From positions 1 to 64,000 of IMG/VR virus record IMGVR_UViG_3300046713_000250: a DNA stretch of 64,000 bases; one strand, 5' to 3'. Positions 1 through 7,442 of the stretch are shown here, in pieces. The notes below the pieces were generated by a model. The model did no database searches and had not been told where the DNA came from. It saw only the letters and a program-made list of their open reading frames with translations. A program made the translations under genes and the position numbers. Each line of letters begins with the position of its first letter. Within the stretch, counting starts at the first letter, position 1. The DNA comes from a virus.

Positions 1-430
1 AGGTCGGCAGCGTCGTGCCGTTCGCATAGAAGGCCACGCGGTACCACTGGCCGGGCGTGACCGCCTGTGCGGCGGACAGGGCACATGCCTTCATGCCGGT
101 CGACTGCCACGCGGTCGCCTGGTTGCCGGTCGCCGAGAGCAGCACGCCCGCGTCGGTATAGAGCGCGGCGAGGCACTGGTTGGCGGTCAGCGTGGCGCCG
201 GCCGTGACCACGTGCAGATTGATGTTCGTGATCAGCGCGGCGGTCGCCCGGATGCGGACCACCTCGACCCGGCCGGCCGTCGGCAGGATCGTGCCGGCCT
301 GCGTGTCGGCCGGGTCGAAGGTCCAGCCGAGCGCGCCATGGTCGGCCGGCACCGGGACCGGCGAGAATGCCGGAACGCCGCCGCCGAACCGCTCGAAGCC
401 GGTCGTCCCCCGGTCGAGGGACCTGCTCAC
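1..430 (-). CDS. Structural protein, N-terminal part (runs off window)
   Basis: Reads leftward from a GTG at 430 that overlaps the TGA of the preceding gene and has GGAG about 7 nt upstream. The 143 visible codons begin MSRSLDRGTTGFERFGGG and continue as a Thr/Ala/Val-rich, beta-strand-like sequence. It contains TAGRVEVVRIRATAA and a QWYRVAFYANGT segment, as in jelly-roll or carbohydrate-binding-like modules of tail or head surface proteins. It follows the capsid genes and leaves the window at base 1. It may be the same gene as the minus-strand fragment at the right end, which is joined if the map is circular. No specific family recognised. Confidence 0.7.
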   Translation of the reverse strand, partial: MSRSLDRGTTGFERFGGGVPAFSPVPVPADHGALGWTFDPADTQAGTILPTAGRVEVVRIRATAALITNINLHVVTAGATLTANQCLAALYTDAGVLLSATGNQATAWQSTGMKACALSAAQAVTPGQWYRVAFYANGTTLPT

Positions 431-717
431 GAGATGCTCCGGAAGCTGACAGCCGTGGCCTGCGCGCTGATCACCTTGACCACGATGGCCGAGGTGCCGG
501 TGCGCCGGACGCGAGCGCCCGCGCCGATCGCCGCGGGGATCACGTCGAAGTCGTTGCCCGCGACGGTCGGGTCGGCGGGGGTCGCCGTGCCGTCGTGGCT
601 GATGTAGATCTCACCCGCTCCGCTGCGGTTGAGGATCTCGAACCCGGACGAGTTGTCGGTGAGCGTGAACGTCTGCACGGTGTTCGCCGTGAGCGTCAGG
701 TGCCGCGCGTACGCCAT
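427..717 (-). CDS. Small structural protein
   Basis: This 96-residue protein has the start MAYARHLTLTANTVQTFTL and GGAGAGAGC just before the ATG. The sequence is a run of short beta strands rich in Thr, Ser, Ala and Val, with no Cys, signal peptide or membrane segment. Its layout (start, strand-rich body, NRSGAGEIYISHDGT segment) resembles the 106-residue protein at 61048-61368, so the two may be paralogous surface or fibre proteins. It lies between capsid genes and the protein running off the left end. The structural role is inferred from position. Confidence 0.7.
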   Translation of the reverse strand: MAYARHLTLTANTVQTFTLTDNSSGFEILNRSGAGEIYISHDGTATPADPTVAGNDFDVIPAAIGAGARVRRTGTSAIVVKVISAQATAVSFRSIS

Positions 718-766
718 GCTCTCTCCTCAGGAGTGGGGGCGGCGGCAGTCACGCCGCCGCCCGTGC

Positions 767-1171
767 TCACTTGCTCGTCTTGGCGTTGACCGCGTCGATC
801 AGTGCCTGCTTGTTCGGGTACGACGCGGCCTCGTCGGCGGTCATGCCGACCGCCGGGCTGGTCGCGTAGTCCTCCCACGCCGCGCGGCTGTCGCGCGGGT
901 CGGGGCCGGCCGGAGTCTCGGACTCCTGGACCACCGGCTCGGGCGGGCCGAGCGGCTCGGGCACGGCGACCGGCTGCGGGATGTCCGCCACCGGCACGAT
1001 CATGCCCGCGTTCGCCAGTGCGGACCGCTCCCAGTCCTGGACGTACTCCGGGACGTCGTGGCCGCGGTAGACGACCTCTTCCGGGCCGTCCGGCTCGATG
1101 GACGGGCTGCCGTCCGGGTTGAGCTTGTGCTTCTGGAACGCGAGCCGGTCGAACAGTACGACGTGCTTCAT
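767..1171 (-). CDS. Head-associated protein with C-terminal HeH/LEM-like module
   Basis: This 134-residue protein directly follows the major capsid gene and has GGAGACGAAGC before the ATG. The N-terminal half (MKHVVLFDRLAFQKHKLNPDG) is charged. A Pro/Glu-rich linker follows. The last 35 residues form a small helical module: RAAWEDYATS, then GMTADEAASYPNKQALIDAV. Such W-x2-YA...GM...K-x2-LI-x2-V modules occur in phage neck and head proteins and in HeH/LEM-type domains. Two similar modules occur in the protein at 60533-61039. The position suggests a head-completion or decoration role (inference). Confidence 0.65.
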   Translation of the reverse strand: MKHVVLFDRLAFQKHKLNPDGSPSIEPDGPEEVVYRGHDVPEYVQDWERSALANAGMIVPVADIPQPVAVPEPLGPPEPVVQESETPAGPDPRDSRAAWEDYATSPAVGMTADEAASYPNKQALIDAVNAKTSK

Positions 1172-1184
1172 GCTTCGTCTCCGA

Positions 1185-2114
1185 TCAGGTCAGGGTGCCG
1201 ATACCGGTAATCTTGCATCCGGCGCCGGGCTCCTGGACGAACGGGACGACCGGGCGGCGGCCACGGACCAGCCACTCGTCGTTGCCGGCCGGGTTGCGCC
1301 GGGACTGGGTCTCGACGCCGGTGGACGGGTCGCCCGAGTACTCCGGGCTCGGGATCCGCTCGTAGCCGAGCGAGCCGAGAACCCGCGAGTCGACGACGAT
1401 GGCCGTGCCCGCGGTGGGCAGGTTCGGCGTCGGCAGGATGCGCAGCCCGGCGATCTCGACCACGTTGCCGGTGATGCTGGCGGTCTGGCCGTTCTCGCGC
1501 GCCATCGTCGCCAGCACGTTGAAGTTGCCGATGATGTAGGCGTACGCGAAGTCGTCGCACGCCACGGTGTCCGGGTCGTAGCCCTTGTTCGTCGCGCGGA
1601 TCGTGGCCTTGGCCCGGAGCAGGTCGAGCACCGGGTTGGCGGTGGCCAGGGTGTTCCAGGCGACCAGCGCGGCGACCGACGCGGTGACACCGGCGGCGAT
1701 GACCGCGAGCGCGGTCGTGTCGACGGTGAACACGAGGTAATTCACGATCTTCTGAAGGTTGCGCTCCACGGCGTCGCCGCGGAACCGGCCGATCTCCTCG
1801 TCGGTGATCGGCACCTCCTGACCCCACTTGACCGGGTTGGCCACGGCGGCCGTGCCCGTCGGCGCCACCGAGCGCGGGTATTGCCCGCCCGGCGTGACGA
1901 CCTCGGGGGCGCGGGAGGTGTAGATGGACTCATCGGTCTCATACAGGATCGAGGAGCCCTCGACGCGCCCGGACAGCAGCACGTCGGCGATGAAGCGGTT
2001 CTCGGCGATCGTGCGCAGCCGGCGGGCCACGGCGGTCGGGGTGTTGAGGAACCGCGAGATGGTGAGGACGTCGCCCGAAAGGGTCGGAACCGTGGGCGGG
2101 TAGGTGATGGCCAT
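1185..2114 (-). CDS. Major capsid protein, HK97 fold (inferred)
   Basis: This is a 309-residue protein with AAGGAGACC upstream of the ATG. Features typical of actinophage capsid proteins are an N-terminal helical stretch (ARRLRTIAENRFIADVLLSG), a TPGGQYP loop, a central KWGQEVPITDEEI strand and helix, and a long spine-like helix followed by DDFAYAYIIGNFNVLATMARENG. The C-terminal P-domain-like part contains LRILPTPNLPTAGTAIVVDS. It lies after the protease/MuF and decoration genes, the canonical capsid position, and its length suits an HK97 capsid without a delta domain. The assignment rests on synteny and overall pattern. Confidence 0.85.
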   Translation of the reverse strand: MAITYPPTVPTLSGDVLTISRFLNTPTAVARRLRTIAENRFIADVLLSGRVEGSSILYETDESIYTSRAPEVVTPGGQYPRSVAPTGTAAVANPVKWGQEVPITDEEIGRFRGDAVERNLQKIVNYLVFTVDTTALAVIAAGVTASVAALVAWNTLATANPVLDLLRAKATIRATNKGYDPDTVACDDFAYAYIIGNFNVLATMARENGQTASITGNVVEIAGLRILPTPNLPTAGTAIVVDSRVLGSLGYERIPSPEYSGDPSTGVETQSRRNPAGNDEWLVRGRRPVVPFVQEPGAGCKITGIGTLT

Positions 2115-2127
2115 TGGTCAGGTCTCC

Positions 2128-2502
2128 TTACCGGCCCAGGAACCGGATGTTTGCGTCGGTGGCGCCGGTGAGCGCCACCCCGACGAGCTGCCCGAAGGTG
2201 CCCGCCGCGATCGGCGCCACCGTGCCGTTGACGGCGGCGGCCAGGTTGTCGCCGGCCGCGACGGTGCCGGTGCACAGGATCTCGAAGACGTGACCGGCGA
2301 GCGGCCAGACCGGAACCTTGCCGCCGACGGTGGCCTGGTCGTTGCCGGCGTAGCCGACGACCTTGACCGATGCCGCACCGGCCGGGCCGACGGTGCCGTT
2401 CGCCGTGCCGCCGGTGTTCTCCACCAGCCGGGCGCCGGTGACCGCCGCGCTGGCCTGCATGGTGATCGGACCCGGCAGGAAGACGGGAGTGGTCTCAGCC
2501 AT
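2128..2502 (-). CDS. Capsid decoration-like protein (DUF2190-like)
   Basis: This 124-residue Ala/Gly/Val/Thr-rich protein begins MAETTPVFLPGPITMQASAAV. It has short repeating beta motifs such as VGYAGNDQATVGGKVPVWPLAG and TVAAGDNLAAAVNGT, the pattern of small head-stabilising (DUF2190 or gpD-like) proteins. Its ATG overlaps the stop of the protease/MuF gene (TAATG), and the capsid gene follows 13 nt later. No Cys pairs or membrane segments. The function is inferred from sequence style and from its position between the protease and capsid genes. Confidence 0.7.
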   Translation of the reverse strand: MAETTPVFLPGPITMQASAAVTGARLVENTGGTANGTVGPAGAASVKVVGYAGNDQATVGGKVPVWPLAGHVFEILCTGTVAAGDNLAAAVNGTVAPIAAGTFGQLVGVALTGATDANIRFLGR

Positions 2503-4838
2503 TACGCACCGGCCTTTCCGTACACGCCCTCGTAGGCGAGGTCGGACTCGTTCTGGCTGATCTCGGCGCCGAGGAATCCGGCGGCCATGACCGGCACGCT
2601 GTTCTTGGGCATGAGCTCGATGTAGGCCTTGGTCGACGCCGGGTCCTTGTCCCACATCGCCGCGTAGGTGGCCAGCCGCGAGACCGGGAACCGGCCGTCG
2701 TGGACCGCCTTGTCGAGCACCACGTCGCGCTCGTTGCGCTGCATCTGCTCGAAAGCGGTCTGACCCTTGGCGGCCATGGCCACCAGCGCCTTGTAGTTCT
2801 CGGGGTCGATGAGCATCGCGCCACCGGCGTTCGGCGGGATCGCCGTGAGGGTGGCCGCCGGGTCCGGCGTGTTCGGCGGGGTGGCCGAGGCCGCGGCCTG
2901 CGCGGCGAACGCCTCGCTCACCTCGGCGTCGGTGGCGTCGGGACCGAGCCCCAGCGCCTCCCGCATCTTGACTGCGTCCACGGACGCCGCCTCCTTCGGG
3001 TTGGTGGGCCCGGTCGCCGGGTCGGCGTCGGGAGTCTTGGTGGCCACCGGAACCTCGGTCTCGACCGTTGCGGTCGCGGCCTTGGTCTCGAGCACCTTGC
3101 GGATCGCGGCGCCGGCGGGCGACACGTCCGGCGCCACGAGGTCGGTGCCGTCCTCGTTCTTGCGCGCCGCGGCGAGCGCAGCCTTGCGGTCCGCCCAGGT
3201 CGCGGCGGCCTTGGCCACCGCCTTGACGTCCTGGTAGGCGACAGCCACCTCCTGCGGGTCGCCGAAGGTGAACTGCTCGCCGGAGAGCGTGACGGGGATC
3301 CGGTAGTACTTCCCGGTCGCGTCGTCGGCCGCGATCAGCTGCAGCGGATCTACCTGCATCTCGGTGATCCACATCGAGTAACCGGCCGTCTCGTAGTACT
3401 TGCGGCTGATGTCTTCGACGGAGACGGACGCCTTGACGACGCCGCCGGTCTTGGTGCCCATCGGCCCTCCCAGGGTCATGCGGACAGTGGTGGAGATCGG
3501 GGCGGACGCCGCCGAACGGTCGGAGCCGAGGATCGGGACGAGCTGGCCGCGGCACCGGGCGCCCGCCAGGCAGCCGGAGAACTTGCCGGAGCCGTACGCG
3601 GTGATCGCCTCGTCCTCGGATCCGAAGCGGTGCCCGTCGATCGAGCGGCACGGCGCGCAGGCGTTCGTGTCGTTGACCTCGCTGGCGAACCACTCGACGT
3701 CGCCGGTGAACTGCGCGAGGGCCGCGTGCCGGCCGACGTGCTGGGCGGCCGACAGGGCGCCGCCCAGTTGGTCGCGCAGGAACCGGTCGGTCAGCGCGGC
3801 GAGGTGGTCGACGACCTGGCCGGCCACGTGCTTGCCGTCGCCGGTGCCGAGCAACTGCGCCGCGGTGCGACCGGCCGCGGCGGCGGTGCCGACAGCCATG
3901 GCTGCGGCGACCGCGTCGGCGACCTCGCTCAGGTCGTCCTCGGTCAGGGTGACGGCGTCCAGGGTCGTGCCCTGCCTGGCTGCGGCGGCCACCATGTCGT
4001 CAGCCGCGGTCTGCGCCATGACCAGCATCGCGGCGACGAGCAGAGCCGAGCCGGCTGCACCGGTCAGCACCAGCGCGCCGAGGGCGTCCGGGTTGTTGTC
4101 GTCGACCGCCGTCTCGATCTGCGCGGCCAGGTCGGCACGCTGGGTGGCGCTCAGGTCGTCCCACTCGGTCACGAGGTCGTCGAGCTCGCTGTCCCACGCG
4201 GTGCGCAGCGCGGCGAAGTCGACGCCCGACTGCTGCTCGATGTCGGTCAGGCCGCGCGGCTCGGCGGCGACCAGGGTGACCGTGGTCGACAACATCGCCC
4301 GGGCCATCGTGGCGCCGGAGTCGGCGGGGACCGGCTCGGTGAACGCGGCGTAGACGTCCTGCATGCTCTTGAGCACGCCGACGCCCGGCGGCGCCACGCC
4401 GAGCAGGGACAGCGCGGTGATAACGCTCGGGTGCTCGTGGCCGATCTGGCAGACGAACGGGCGCCAGATCTCGATCGACCGGTCCGGGTACGCCGCGGCG
4501 AGCACCGAGAGTCCGTTCTCGTCCGCGTCGGCCAGCCAGGCCGGCATGCCGGTCAGGTCGCCCATCATCTTGGCGCCGTCGAAGCGCATGTTGGCGACCC
4601 AGCCCACGGCCGGCTCGCCGTCCCAGCGGACGCCGCCGGTCGAGTCCGGCTCGGCGTGGCCGAGCTTGATCACGGGATTGCGGACGCCGGGGCAGTCCAT
4701 AGCGGCAACGGCGTTCGTGAAGTCCTCGGCGGTGAACGTCGTCTCGCCGGTGCTGGCCTTCCAGGTGCCGACCGCGGCCAGCTCGATACCGTGCAGGGTG
4801 CGCAGGGCGATCGGCTGGCGGACCGCGATGTCAGCCAC
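2502..4838 (-). CDS. Capsid maturation protease - MuF minor head protein fusion
   Basis: This 778-residue protein has several apparent parts. Residues about 1-170 resemble actinophage prohead proteases: VRNPVIKLGHAEPDS, a GEPAVGWVANMRFDG strand and AAYPDRSIEIWRP, where His and Ser are candidate catalytic residues. Residues about 170-440 are helical and end in a MuF-like segment (WFASEVNDTNACAPCRSIDG, then GSGKFSGCLAGARCRG) with paired Cys. The C-terminal third contains a Pro/Thr-rich, scaffold-like stretch and a helical end. Its ATG overlaps the small gene at 4831-5037. The products are probably cleaved during head assembly (family knowledge). Fusing protease, MuF and scaffold-like regions is uncommon but known. 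Confidence 0.8.
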   Translation of the reverse strand: MADIAVRQPIALRTLHGIELAAVGTWKASTGETTFTAEDFTNAVAAMDCPGVRNPVIKLGHAEPDSTGGVRWDGEPAVGWVANMRFDGAKMMGDLTGMPAWLADADENGLSVLAAAYPDRSIEIWRPFVCQIGHEHPSVITALSLLGVAPPGVGVLKSMQDVYAAFTEPVPADSGATMARAMLSTTVTLVAAEPRGLTDIEQQSGVDFAALRTAWDSELDDLVTEWDDLSATQRADLAAQIETAVDDNNPDALGALVLTGAAGSALLVAAMLVMAQTAADDMVAAAARQGTTLDAVTLTEDDLSEVADAVAAAMAVGTAAAAGRTAAQLLGTGDGKHVAGQVVDHLAALTDRFLRDQLGGALSAAQHVGRHAALAQFTGDVEWFASEVNDTNACAPCRSIDGHRFGSEDEAITAYGSGKFSGCLAGARCRGQLVPILGSDRSAASAPISTTVRMTLGGPMGTKTGGVVKASVSVEDISRKYYETAGYSMWITEMQVDPLQLIAADDATGKYYRIPVTLSGEQFTFGDPQEVAVAYQDVKAVAKAAATWADRKAALAAARKNEDGTDLVAPDVSPAGAAIRKVLETKAATATVETEVPVATKTPDADPATGPTNPKEAASVDAVKMREALGLGPDATDAEVSEAFAAQAAASATPPNTPDPAATLTAIPPNAGGAMLIDPENYKALVAMAAKGQTAFEQMQRNERDVVLDKAVHDGRFPVSRLATYAAMWDKDPASTKAYIELMPKNSVPVMAAGFLGAEISQNESDLAYEGVYGKAGA

Positions 4839-5037
4839 CGCTGGGCGCCTTCGTCCGGCGTAGCCACTCGCGGCGGGCGTGTATGCGCAGGATGTCGGCG
4901 TGCTCCATCAGCGCGTGCAGATGGTCAGGGTCGAACGCGTCCAGCTGCGCGTAAAGCTCGGCGTTGTCGGCCGAGTCCTCCATGACGGCGGTCAGGCAGT
5001 TGACCGCCCGCTCCTCGTACGTGCTCGCGTCACGCAT
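4831..5037 (-). CDS. Small acidic head-operon protein
   Basis: A 68-residue helical protein with an acidic middle (EDSADNAELYAQLDAFDPDH) and a basic end (RIHARREWLRRTKAPSGG). It overlaps the end of the portal gene by 8 nt and the start of the protease/MuF gene by 8 nt, so translation is probably coupled. No known family recognised. The position between portal and protease suggests a head-assembly accessory. Confidence 0.65.
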   Translation of the reverse strand: MRDASTYEERAVNCLTAVMEDSADNAELYAQLDAFDPDHLHALMEHADILRIHARREWLRRTKAPSGG

Positions 5038-6355
5038 TGGCCGGCTCTCCCGCAGGCTGGCCGGCCTTCGGCGCCGGCGCGGGCGGGGCGTTCGGATCGG
5101 TGGCCGGCGGGTTGGGCGGCGCGGGCGGAACGACCGGCTGCGGCTGGGCGGCCTTGCGATCCGCGTCGGTGATCGGCGGCAGGCCGTAGCGCAGCCGGAC
5201 CTCGTTCTCGAGGCCGATGTCCGCGGTCAGCGCCTTGGCCGAAACGAGCGCGGCGATGGCCTCGCTGGTCAGCTCCGGGCGCGTGACGTCCGTGCACATG
5301 ATCTGCGGAGCCGGCTCGTCCTCGCCGAAGTTGATGTCGACCATCTCGATGCTCAGGTCGGTGGCCGGACCGGTGATCTCCTTCGCCGTGGCCGACCAGG
5401 ACATCTGCAGCAGACCGATCACGGTCTCGCCGAGCGCCCGGTTGCCGGTGCTCGCGGTGTCCAGGTTCAGGATCTCGGCGAGCACGCTGGTCGCGATCTG
5501 CGCGTCCAGGTACTCGACGAACGCCTTCGTGTCGGGCACCGAGCCGGACAGTCCGGTCAGGTCGAACTTGAAGCCGTCGGGCAGGCCGATGCCGGACTGG
5601 TCGCCTGCGCGGTAGCCGGCGGCGATGTCGGCGGCGGCGGTCACGTCGGCCGGCGGCGACCCGGGCGGGGCGGTCACGGTCGGCACGCCCATGCCGAAGC
5701 GCCGCGACGACTGGCCCATGACGCGCCACATTTCGTGCTTGAGCAGCCATGGCCCGTACGCCTCGCGCATCAGCGACCGGCCCTGCCAGGCCGAGCCCTC
5801 GCGCTCGTGCGCGTACCAGTGCAGGTCGCGGACGGGGATCATGTCCTCGGCGCCGTACTGGATGATCCCTTGCAGCGAGCCGTCGTCGTTGACCCGGATG
5901 TCGCTGATCGTCTGCGGCAGCCGCTCGGACAGGCCGCCGAGGCGGGCCCGCAGCGGGGTGCCGCCCACGTCGAACCACTTCGCGAACGGCGAGAACCCGA
6001 ACGGCAGCATGAGCAGCGCGAGGCGGATGTGTTCGTCCCAGCGCAGGCCCTTGCGCCGGGCCGGGCCCGGGCCCGCGTCGTCACCCATGATCGGCAGACC
6101 CCACTGGTCAGCGACGAACTGGACGACCTCGTCGCGGCAGCCGGACGGGTTGACCACGTAGGTCGCCGAGCGCAGCGGGTACGTGTAGGCCTTGAGCACC
6201 GCGCTGATCTGCGGGTCGGTGCGCATCCGCGAGTAGGTCTGGACCGACAGCGGGAAGGTCAGCGCGGGCACGTTCTCGAGTAGGTCCATGGCCAGCGCGT
6301 CGTACTGGGCGCCGAGCGTGCCCTCCGGTGTGCGCGGAATTCCGGTGAACGACAT
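5030..6355 (-). CDS. Portal protein (DUF935/Mu gp29-like)
   Basis: This 441-residue protein forms the dodecameric portal ring at the packaging vertex (family knowledge). Recognisable segments are SVQTYSRMRTDPQISAVLKAYTYPLRSATYVV near residues 35-70, LALLMLPFGFSPFAKWFDVGG, and WQGRSLMREAYGPWLLKHEMWRVM. A C-terminal SVLAEILNLDTASTGNRALGE helix follows. These match the DUF935/SPP1-gp6-like portal pattern seen in actinophages. The last 45 residues are a Pro/Ala-rich tail. It sits two genes after the large terminase, interrupted by two plus-strand genes. AGGAGGTGCCCC precedes the ATG. Confidence 0.88.
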   Translation of the reverse strand: MSFTGIPRTPEGTLGAQYDALAMDLLENVPALTFPLSVQTYSRMRTDPQISAVLKAYTYPLRSATYVVNPSGCRDEVVQFVADQWGLPIMGDDAGPGPARRKGLRWDEHIRLALLMLPFGFSPFAKWFDVGGTPLRARLGGLSERLPQTISDIRVNDDGSLQGIIQYGAEDMIPVRDLHWYAHEREGSAWQGRSLMREAYGPWLLKHEMWRVMGQSSRRFGMGVPTVTAPPGSPPADVTAAADIAAGYRAGDQSGIGLPDGFKFDLTGLSGSVPDTKAFVEYLDAQIATSVLAEILNLDTASTGNRALGETVIGLLQMSWSATAKEITGPATDLSIEMVDINFGEDEPAPQIMCTDVTRPELTSEAIAALVSAKALTADIGLENEVRLRYGLPPITDADRKAAQPQPVVPPAPPNPPATDPNAPPAPAPKAGQPAGEPANA

Positions 6356-6372
6356 GGGGCACCTCCTACGAT
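6345..6372 (+). promoter_or_regulatory. Possible promoter for plus-strand pair (leaderless-like)
   Basis: GTGAAC (6345-6350) lies 16 bp before TACGAT (6367-6372), and the ATG at 6379 follows about 6 nt after the -10. Transcription starting there would give a nearly leaderless mRNA, which is common in actinobacteria. It lies within the start region of the divergent portal gene. Moderate to weak evidence. Confidence 0.35.
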
Positions 6373-6378
6373 CAGGGC

Positions 6379-6618
6379 ATGACGGAACATGGGCAGGAAA
6401 CGGGAGACGACACGGTCACCGCGCACCGGTGGATGCGACACGTCGACCCGGAGACCGGCGAGGCCAATCACTGGTGCATCGACGGGGATACCGGGCACCA
6501 CGCCGAGCCGTGCGCGGATGCGGAGAAGCGCACCGGGGACCACGCGGGCGACCCGGCCGAGGTGACCTGGCTGGAGCTCGCCGATCTGCACGCCGTGCCG
6601 GCTCCGGTGCTGGAATGA
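6379..6618 (+). CDS. Small His/Cys-containing protein
   Basis: A 79-residue acidic protein encoded against the late operon. It contains scattered His and Cys (WMRHVDPETGEANHWCIDG, GHHAEPCADAEKRTGDH), compatible with a small metal site. Its TGA overlaps the ATG of the next plus-strand gene (ATGA), so the two form a small cassette inserted between portal and terminase. Function unknown. Confidence 0.65.
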   Translation: MTEHGQETGDDTVTAHRWMRHVDPETGEANHWCIDGDTGHHAEPCADAEKRTGDHAGDPAEVTWLELADLHAVPAPVLE

Positions 6619-7442
6619 ACGTCTACGTCCTGAGCAAGATCTGGCCCGACCCGGACGGCGGGGTAGTGCTGGGCGCCGGAGCCACGATGGAGGACGCGCA
6701 GGAGATCGCCGAACGGTGGACTGAGGGTCCCTTTGAGTGGAGCGAGTGGGAGTCCGACCCAGGACCCGGCGTGCGCGCGCAGCGGTGGACCCGATCGATG
6801 TCGCGGACACCGAACAGGCAGGAGATCGTATGCGTCCCGCTGGCCGGATTCATCGGCGACTGGCCGATCAAGGGGCTGACCACCGAAGGGCTCGCCACCG
6901 CCGTGCCCGCGCTGATGAAGCCTGAAATCGGCGGAGAGGTTCGCAACGACCCACTCGGCATCTTCACCGCAGCGCCGGGTCCCATGCCGACTATCAGCAG
7001 CTGGATCGATCAGGCCAACGCCGTGATCCGTTTCGTGCCGAAGCCTGGCGAGTCGGTTACCTATCCGCGGGCCGGCTCTGACCATGACGCGCGGGATGCG
7101 ATGCACGATGCGATGGAGACGGTGCTGGCCGCGCGGAGATCCACCGAGCGGGCTGGTGGCTACGTCGACCGCATCGACGTCGGGTCCGGCGCCGGCCTCG
7201 ACTACTTCCAGCGGGCCGCCGACACGCTGCCGAAGAAGCCGGGCGGATCGTCGTGGCGGGTGTTCAGCGGCGACTCGATCGCGGGCCTGCGCATCGTCGT
7301 CGACCCGGACATGCGGCCGGACCAGATCAAGATCGGGTCAGTGATCTACGTGATCGGGACGGGCGACAACGGCATCCCTGAGGGGACGATGATCCGGGTC
7401 GACATGGCCGAGGTGGAGCGGCTTACCACTGGGCCCGGCTGA
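6615..7442 (+). CDS. Hypothetical protein of the plus-strand insert
   Basis: This 275-residue protein of unknown family is translated from an ATG overlapping the previous stop. The N-terminal 40 residues (MNVYVLSKIWPDPDGGVVLG) resemble short phage proteins describing a beta-alpha unit. The middle contains KPGESVTYPRAGSDHDARDA and a helical HDAMETVLAARRSTERAGG. The C-terminus is strand-rich with VYVIGTGDNGIPEGTMIRVD. Its last 20 nt overlap the 3' end of the large terminase gene on the other strand. The opposite orientation to all neighbours suggests an independently acquired (moron-type) cassette. Confidence 0.65.
   Translation: MNVYVLSKIWPDPDGGVVLGAGATMEDAQEIAERWTEGPFEWSEWESDPGPGVRAQRWTRSMSRTPNRQEIVCVPLAGFIGDWPIKGLTTEGLATAVPALMKPEIGGEVRNDPLGIFTAAPGPMPTISSWIDQANAVIRFVPKPGESVTYPRAGSDHDARDAMHDAMETVLAARRSTERAGGYVDRIDVGSGAGLDYFQRAADTLPKKPGGSSWRVFSGDSIAGLRIVVDPDMRPDQIKIGSVIYVIGTGDNGIPEGTMIRVDMAEVERLTTGPG

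Noticed and set aside
2700-4985. Plus-strand 761-codon ORF opposite the protease/MuF gene
   Set aside because: It runs antisense to a clearly conserved structural gene, has Arg/Gly/Val-rich composition typical of high-GC shadows, no SD and no recognisable domain.
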